Shown here: positions 7,476 to 11,779 of the stretch, piece after piece
Numbering within the stretch: the first letter of the stretch is position 1
Layout: each line of letters starts with the position of its first letter
Assembly: GCA_019232645.1 (NCBI GenBank)
Contig: JAFANO010000678.1
Location: 1 to 11,779, forward strand
DNA: 11,779 bases
Direction of reading: 5' to 3'
Source of the DNA: Planctomycetaceae bacterium
GTDB taxonomy: Bacteria; Planctomycetota; Planctomycetia; Isosphaerales; Isosphaeraceae
Notes under the pieces: model-generated
Told to the model about the DNA's origin: nothing
The model's input: only the letters and a program-made list of their open reading frames with translations
The model's database searches: none
Made by a program: the position numbers and the translations under genes

Positions 7476-7925
7476 ATGGGTTGCATACGGCAATTCTGCA
7501 CCTTCTCGCTCGGCGAGCTGTCCTTCGGCGTGGACGTCCGGTCGATCCAGGAGGTCATCCTGCACCACGAGATGACCCGCGTGCCCACGGCCGCGCCGGT
7601 CGTCCGAGGGTTGATCAACCTGCGCGGCCAGATCGTGATGGCGATCGACCCGCGGCGACGGCTGGGCCTCCCCCCGAGGCGGTCGGAGGCCGAGTCGATC
7701 AACGTGATCCTGAGGACGGAAGATCAGCCGGTGAGCCTCCTGGTCGACGCGGTGGGCGACATCCTCGATCTCGGCGAGGAACAGATGGAGCCTCCCCCCG
7801 AGACGGTTCGGGGCGAGATCCGCGGGCTCATCCTGGGCATCTACAAACTCCCGGATCGGCTCCTGCTCATCCTGGACACCGAACGTATGGCGGACTTCGA
7901 CGCGGCGACCGAGTCCGCGGCCTGA
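7476..7925 (+). CDS. cheW: Chemotaxis coupling protein CheW
   Basis: Adaptor that links CheA P5 to the receptor tip in the cytoplasm. The 149 residues form a single CheW domain: [16 protein letters not shown] at the N-terminus, then [19 protein letters not shown] with R44, R50 and G51 at the conserved interface, and [14 protein letters not shown] in the second half. Length is normal for the family. The start ATG is 3 bp after the cheA stop, with AAAGGGG about 9 bp upstream inside cheA, so the two are likely translated together. It is the only separate CheW seen, so with CheA's two CheW-like domains the locus offers three such modules. Confidence 0.96.
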   Translation: MGCIRQFCTFSLGELSFGVDVRSIQEVILHHEMTRVPTAAPVVRGLINLRGQIVMAIDPRRRLGLPPRRSEAESINVILRTEDQPVSLLVDAVGDILDLGEEQMEPPPETVRGEIRGLILGIYKLPDRLLLILDTERMADFDAATESAA

Positions 7926-7963
7926 CGAACATCGAGACAGGTCCCTCTCGCAACGATCCACCC

Positions 7964-7979
7964 CCGTCCCCGCGGACGG
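7964..7979 (+). other. Short hairpin between cheW and the chemoreceptor gene
   Basis: CCGTCC and GGACGG form a perfect 6-bp stem around a 4-base loop, 30 bp before the receptor start. No U-tract follows, so it is unlikely to terminate transcription; it could tune mRNA stability or expression of the receptor relative to cheA-cheW. Confidence 0.35.
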
Positions 7980-7998
7980 CCCTCTCTACACTGAGATT

Positions 7999-8002
7999 GG
8001 AG
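7999..8002 (+). promoter_or_regulatory. Ribosome binding site setting the chemoreceptor start
   Basis: GGAG lies 6 bp before ATG at 8009. This supports 8009 rather than the much earlier in-frame openings, which would overlap cheW and add a sequence lacking domain character. Confidence 0.6.
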
Positions 8003-8008
8003 CCCCTG

Positions 8009-9628
8009 ATGCAGTCGAGTAGCACGAGGAAGCGCGCCATCAAGCCGACGATCAGCAACGGCGACCACGACCAGGAACACGCCCTTGGGACGATCGAGGA
8101 CCCCGCCCCGAACGGCCAACAAGGGGACTACCGCTCCCAGCTGGAAGAGGCCAACTCGAATGCACGGGCCATCTTCAAGATCATCGAGGCGCTGGGCCGG
8201 GTCACCTCCGCCGACGAGGCCGTGATCGCCGCCATCGAGACGGTGCGCGAGGCGTTCGGGTGGGTGTATGGCTCGTACTGGGCCATGGACCCGGTCGACC
8301 GGTCGCTGCGGTTCTCGCTGGAATCGGGATCGGTCAACGAGGAATTCCGCCAGATCACTGCGACGGCCCGCTTCCGCGAGGGGGAAGGGTTGTCGGGCCG
8401 CGCATGGGAGGCACGCGAGCTGATCTTCGTGGCCAACCTGGCCGACATGAAGGACTGTTGCCGCGCCCCGATCGCTCGCAAGGCGGGGGTCCGGTCGGGC
8501 ATCTGCTTCCCGATCATCGTTGCCGATCAGGTCATCGGCACGATGGACTTCTTCGCGCTGGAGACCCTCACCCCGTCGCCCGAGCGGCTGGAGGTCCTGC
8601 GCAGCGTCGCCCGGTCAGTCTCCTCCGCCGTTGAGAGGCTGCGCGGCCAGGATCAGCTCAAGCAGCAGGCCCGATCGGTCCAGCGCCAGGTGGACGAGAT
8701 CCTGGCGGTCGTCGCGGCGGCCGCCAAGGGGGATCTGACGCGCGAGGTGACGGTCCGGGGTGACGACGCGATCGGCCAGATCGGCGTGGGACTCCAGCGG
8801 CTCTTCACCGACCTCCGCGGGAACATGGAGGTCATCGGCTCGACCGCGCAGACCCTCTCGGGGGCCTCGGTCGAGCTCTCCTCGATCAGCCAGCAGATGT
8901 CCTCGAACGCCGAGTCCACCTCGGCGCAGGCCGGCGTCGTGTCGGCCGCCTCCGAAGAGGTCAGCAGGAACATCCAGACGATGGTCACCAGCGTCGAGGA
9001 GATGGGGGCGAGCATCCAGGAGATCGCCAAGAACGCGAGCGAGGCGGCCAGCGTGGCCGCCACCGCCGTCCAGATCGCCGACAAGACGAACGCCACGGTC
9101 GCCAAGCTCGGCGAGAGCAGCGCCGAGATCGGCAAGGTCATCAAGGTCATCACCGCCATCGCCCGCCAGACCAACCTGCTCGCGCTGAACGCGACCATCG
9201 AGGCCGCACGCGCCGGGGATGCCGGACGTGGCTTCGCCGTCGTGGCCAACGAGGTGAAGGAGCTGGCCAAGGAGACCGCCCGCGCCACCGAGGAGATCGG
9301 CCGGAAGATCGAGGCCATCCAATCCGATACCAATGGCGCCGTGGGGGCCATCCGCCAGATCGGCGCGATCATCAACCAGATCAACGACTTCCAGGGCACC
9401 ATCGCCAGCGCCGTCGAGGAGCAGACCGTGACGACGAACGAGATGTCCCGCAACCTCGTCGAGGTCGCCAAGGGCAGCGCCGAGATCGCCGAGAACATCG
9501 CGACGCTCGCCAAGGCCGCCGAGAGCACCAGCCGCGGCGCGGCCGACACCCTGAAGTCGTCCGAGGACTCGGCCCGGATGGCCAGCGAGCTCCAGCAGCT
9601 CATCGGCCGTTTCACTTACCTGGGATGA
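8009..9628 (+). CDS. Soluble GAF-domain methyl-accepting chemotaxis protein
   Basis: A 539-residue cytoplasmic receptor. A polar, probably disordered N-terminus (1-40) leads to a helix and a GAF sensor domain (about 50-210). The GAF core shows [20 protein letters not shown], then [24 protein letters not shown]. Three cysteines, C150, C151 and C166, lie in the part that often contacts ligand. A HAMP-like segment (about 222-275, with [11 protein letters not shown]) is followed by a long methyl-accepting coiled coil. The hairpin tip lies at about 380-420: [36 protein letters not shown]. No hydrophobic membrane segment is seen, so the array should be cytosolic or attached through other proteins. 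The C-terminus, IGRFTYLG, lacks an NWETF-like CheR tether. Ligand is unknown; redox, small molecule or cyclic nucleotide sensing are all possible for GAF. It lies between cheW and cheY. Confidence 0.95.
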   Translation: MQSSSTRKRAIKPTISNGDHDQEHALGTIEDPAPNGQQGDYRSQLEEANSNARAIFKIIEALGRVTSADEAVIAAIETVREAFGWVYGSYWAMDPVDRSLRFSLESGSVNEEFRQITATARFREGEGLSGRAWEARELIFVANLADMKDCCRAPIARKAGVRSGICFPIIVADQVIGTMDFFALETLTPSPERLEVLRSVARSVSSAVERLRGQDQLKQQARSVQRQVDEILAVVAAAAKGDLTREVTVRGDDAIGQIGVGLQRLFTDLRGNMEVIGSTAQTLSGASVELSSISQQMSSNAESTSAQAGVVSAASEEVSRNIQTMVTSVEEMGASIQEIAKNASEAASVAATAVQIADKTNATVAKLGESSAEIGKVIKVITAIARQTNLLALNATIEAARAGDAGRGFAVVANEVKELAKETARATEEIGRKIEAIQSDTNGAVGAIRQIGAIINQINDFQGTIASAVEEQTVTTNEMSRNLVEVAKGSAEIAENIATLAKAAESTSRGAADTLKSSEDSARMASELQQLIGRFTYLG

Positions 9629-9656
9629 CGCGAGGTTGTCAGGACCCGTCGGACCC

Positions 9657-9662
9657 GAGGAG
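9657..9662 (+). promoter_or_regulatory. Ribosome binding site deciding the cheY GTG start
   Basis: GAGGAG lies 6 bp before GTG at 9669. It favours this start over the upstream TTG at 9636, and it gives a receiver that begins MRALIVEDS as expected. Confidence 0.75.
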
Positions 9663-9668
9663 ACCGCC

Positions 9669-10040
9669 GTGCGTGCCCTGATCGTCGAGGATTCGTGCGC
9701 GACGCGCACCATCCTCAGCCAGATCCTGCGGGGCCTCGGATTCCAGGTCGTCGAAGCGGGCGACGGCTCCGAGGGGCTCGTACGCTTGGAGGAGACAGGC
9801 GGGGCCGACCTCGCCCTGGTCGACTGGAACATGCCCGGGATGAACGGCATCGACTTCGTGCGCGCGGTGCGCCGGCGGGCGGCGCACGACTCGATGCGGA
9901 TGATGATGGTCACCACCGAGACCGAGCTGGAAAGCATCGCGCGGGCCCTGGAAGAAGGCGCGGATGAATATGTGATGAAACCATTCACGCGCGAGGTCAT
10001 CGCCCAGAAGCTCGAGTTGATGGGCTTGTGGCTCGAGTAG
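9669..10040 (+). CDS. cheY: Chemotaxis response regulator CheY
   Basis: A 123-residue single receiver, the expected main phosphorylation target of CheA. Acidic residues E7/D8, phosphoacceptor D52 in DWNMPGMNG, T82, Y101 and K104 are all present. The D-W-N-M-P motif and Y-x-x-K-P-F-T segment match motor-type CheY closely (compare E. coli D57, Y106, K109). This distinguishes it from the leftward receiver and suggests binding to a flagellar switch or a similar output, though none is encoded here. GTG at 9669 was chosen for the GAGGAG site. It follows the receptor gene by 40 bp and precedes cheB by 21 bp. CheC is the likely phosphatase. Confidence 0.94.
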   Translation: MRALIVEDSCATRTILSQILRGLGFQVVEAGDGSEGLVRLEETGGADLALVDWNMPGMNGIDFVRAVRRRAAHDSMRMMMVTTETELESIARALEEGADEYVMKPFTREVIAQKLELMGLWLE

Positions 10041-10061
10041 GTCCGGGGGCCGGGGGCGACG

Positions 10062-11138
10062 ATGGGCAAGGTCCGCGTGCTGATCATCGACGACGCCGTG
10101 GCGATCCGCCGCCTGCTCTCCGAGGCGCTCGCGAGCGACCCGGAGCTGGAGGTGGCCGGCGTGGCCGCGAACGGGCGGATCGGCCTGGCGATGATCCCTC
10201 AGTCCCGCCCCGACGTCCTGGTCCTCGACCTGGAGATGCCCGAGATGGACGGCCTCCGGGCCCTGGCGTTGATCCGCGACCGGTACCCGAAGCTGCCGGT
10301 CGTCGTCTTCAGCGCCCTGACCCATCGCGGCGCGACCGCCACGTTCGACGCCCTCGCGCTCGGCGCGAACGACTACGTGACCAAGCCCACCAGCGTCGAA
10401 GGTCCGGGCTCGGTCGCGCGGATGATCCGCGAGCAGCTCGCGCCGAAGCTCAAGCTCTTTGGCGGCCACGCCGCCGGGGCCACGGCCCGGCCACCGGCCG
10501 TCGCCCCGGTCCGCGAGCATCCGGGGCCGGCGGCACGGCGCCCCGAGGTCGTCGCGATCGGCATCTCCACGGGGGGCCCGAACGCGCTGGCGTCCCTCTT
10601 GCCGGGATTGCCGGGTGACTTTCCCGCGCCCATCCTGATCGTGCAGCACATGCCGCCGATCTTCACGCGGCTGCTGGCCGAGCGGCTCAACGCGCACTCG
10701 GCGATCGCCGTCTCCGAGGCCGAATCGGGACAGGTCGTCGGGCCCGGCCAGGCCGTCCTGGCACCGGGCGATTGGCACCTGGTCGCCGAGCGGCGCGAGG
10801 ACCAGGTGCGGGTCGCGACGCACCAGGAGCCCCCGGAGCACTCCTGCCGCCCGGCGGTCGACGTGCTCTTCCGCTCGGTCGCCCGGGCGTTCGGCCCGGC
10901 CGCGCTCGGCGTGGTGATGACCGGCATGGGGCGGGACGGGCTGTGCGGCTCCGAGGAGATCCGCCTGGCGGGGGGGCGGATCCTCGCGCAGGACGAGGAG
11001 ACCAGCGTGGTCTGGGGCATGCCCGGGTACGTCGTCCGGGCGGGGCTGGCCGACCGGGTCGTGCCCCTGGACCAGCTCGCGGTTGAGATCGCCCGAAGGG
11101 TGCGAGGGGATGTCGCCAGCAGGCGGCATCCCGCTTGA
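10062..11138 (+). CDS. cheB: Chemotaxis methylesterase/glutamine deamidase CheB
   Basis: Removes methyl groups from receptor glutamates, and in many species deamidates glutamines, when phosphorylated by CheA; opposes CheR. The 358 residues are normal for CheB. The receiver (about 5-125) has D10/D11, D56 in VLDLEMPEMDG, S84 and K108. A linker (130-160) leads to the catalytic domain with the triad S169 in GISTGGP, H196 in IVQHMP and D292 in GMGRDG. All key residues are present, so it should be active. ATG at 10062 is preceded by a G-rich stretch. It sits between cheY and cheR, the usual adaptation pair. The target is most likely the soluble receptor two genes upstream. Confidence 0.97.
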   Translation: MGKVRVLIIDDAVAIRRLLSEALASDPELEVAGVAANGRIGLAMIPQSRPDVLVLDLEMPEMDGLRALALIRDRYPKLPVVVFSALTHRGATATFDALALGANDYVTKPTSVEGPGSVARMIREQLAPKLKLFGGHAAGATARPPAVAPVREHPGPAARRPEVVAIGISTGGPNALASLLPGLPGDFPAPILIVQHMPPIFTRLLAERLNAHSAIAVSEAESGQVVGPGQAVLAPGDWHLVAERREDQVRVATHQEPPEHSCRPAVDVLFRSVARAFGPAALGVVMTGMGRDGLCGSEEIRLAGGRILAQDEETSVVWGMPGYVVRAGLADRVVPLDQLAVEIARRVRGDVASRRHPA

Positions 11139-11213
11139 GAGGCTGGGCGTGCGGCCGCAACGCTCGATTCATGGCCGGAAGGGGACGAGGCTCGTCAAGC
11201 CATCGGGTCTCTC

Positions 11214-11779
11214 ATGTCGCTGAGCACCACCGACTTCGATTACATCCGGAGGCTCGTGCGCGACCGCTCGGCGATCGCCCTGGAGGAGGGGAAGGCCTAC
11301 CTGGCGGAGGTCCGACTGGGCAGCCTGGCGCGCCGCGAGGGATTCCCCTCGCTGGAAGACCTGATCGCGAAGGTCCGCGCCGATGGCGACCACATCGGCG
11401 GGCTCCAGCAGCGCGTCGTGGAGGCGATGACGACGAACGAGTCCTCCTTCTTCCGCGACGTCCATCCCTTCGAAGCCCTTCGCAAGGTGCTCATCCCAGA
11501 ACTGATCACCCGCCGCGCCGGCACGCGGCGACTCCGGATCTGGTGCGCCGCCTGCTCCAGCGGTCAGGAGCCGTACAGCCTCGCGATGCTCCTGCGCGAA
11601 CACTTCGGTTCACGGCTCGAGGGCTGGGAGGTCTCGATCCTCGCCAGCGACCTCTCCACCGAGATGCTCGAGCGGGCCATGGCGGGGCGTTACAGCCAGA
11701 TGGAGGTCAACCGGGGCGTCCCCGCTGCTCTGCTGGTCAAGGCGTTCCGCAAGGAGGGGCGCGACTGGCAGATCAAGGA
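11214..11779 (+). CDS. cheR: Chemotaxis methyltransferase CheR (3' part beyond window)
   Basis: Transfers methyl groups from S-adenosylmethionine to receptor glutamates, the counterpart of CheB. The first 188 residues are visible. The N-terminal helical domain (about 5-80) ends in VVEAMTTNESSFFRD, the family hallmark before the catalytic domain. The SAM-binding loop is RIWCAACSSGQEPYSLAM (108-125), followed by ILASDLSTEML (142-152), where D146 should contact the cofactor. CheR is usually about 270-290 residues, so roughly the last third lies outside; no frameshift is seen. ATG at 11214 gives a normal N-terminus (MSLSTTDFDYIRRLV), although its ribosome site is weak. The gap from cheB is 75 bp. 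Whether extra domains follow cannot be seen. Confidence 0.95.
   Translation, partial: MSLSTTDFDYIRRLVRDRSAIALEEGKAYLAEVRLGSLARREGFPSLEDLIAKVRADGDHIGGLQQRVVEAMTTNESSFFRDVHPFEALRKVLIPELITRRAGTRRLRIWCAACSSGQEPYSLAMLLREHFGSRLEGWEVSILASDLSTEMLERAMAGRYSQMEVNRGVPAALLVKAFRKEGRDWQIK

Noticed and set aside
5223..7961. A 912-codon minus-strand open frame opposite cheA and cheW
   Set aside because: It covers strongly supported cheA and cheW and has the low-complexity composition of a shadow frame.
7481..8008. N-terminal extension of the chemoreceptor back into cheW
   Set aside because: The extension overlaps cheW in another frame, has no domain character, and a GGAG site supports the ATG at 8009.
8615..10087. 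A 490-codon minus-strand open frame opposite the chemoreceptor
   Set aside because: Composition mirrors the complementary strand of the receptor coiled coil; the apparent Gly/Asp/Leu repeats are an artefact of that.
9639..11129. A 496-codon minus-strand open frame opposite cheY and cheB
   Set aside because: No recognisable motif; the plus strand has complete catalytic residues for both proteins.

Overview
The window is a compact chemosensory (Che) locus from a GC-rich bacterium. The high GC, GTG starts, very long antisense shadow frames and style of the che genes would fit a planctomycete such as an Isosphaeraceae member. That assignment rests on general resemblance and is low confidence; no rRNA or other taxonomic marker is present.

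Layout: two divergent gene sets face away from a 283-bp regulatory gap (5000-5282). Leftward (minus strand) run a stand-alone receiver protein (4999-4616), a CheC-type CheY-P phosphatase that overlaps it (4625-4026), a 976-residue soluble hybrid histidine kinase with PAS-PAS-HisKA-HATPase-REC-REC-HPt order (4007-1077), and, after a 254-bp gap with a hairpin, a receiver-GGEEF diguanylate cyclase that runs off the left edge (822-1). Rightward (plus strand) run cheA (5283-7472), cheW (7476-7925), a soluble GAF-containing chemoreceptor (8009-9628), cheY (9669-10040), cheB (10062-11138) and cheR, which runs off the right edge (11214 onward).

How it should work: the cytoplasmic receptor, CheW and CheA would form a signalling array. 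CheA phosphorylates CheY and CheB, CheR and CheB set receptor methylation, and CheC removes phosphate from CheY-P. The adjacent diguanylate cyclase and phosphorelay kinase suggest an output through cyclic di-GMP as well as, or instead of, the flagellar motor. This is inference: no flagellar, pilus or motor gene is visible, and no CheD, CheV or membrane receptor is present.

Most unusual parts: the divergent gap carries evenly spaced palindromes (centres 42 bp apart) inside a 17-bp imperfect inverted repeat, followed by a perfect 22-bp tandem duplication just before cheA. CheA lacks a recognisable P2 domain and ends in two CheW-like domains. Two genes carry 21-bp in-frame repeats that add one heptad or seven residues. 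The components are known families; no wholly new system is evident, but the combination and the regulatory gap deserve attention.
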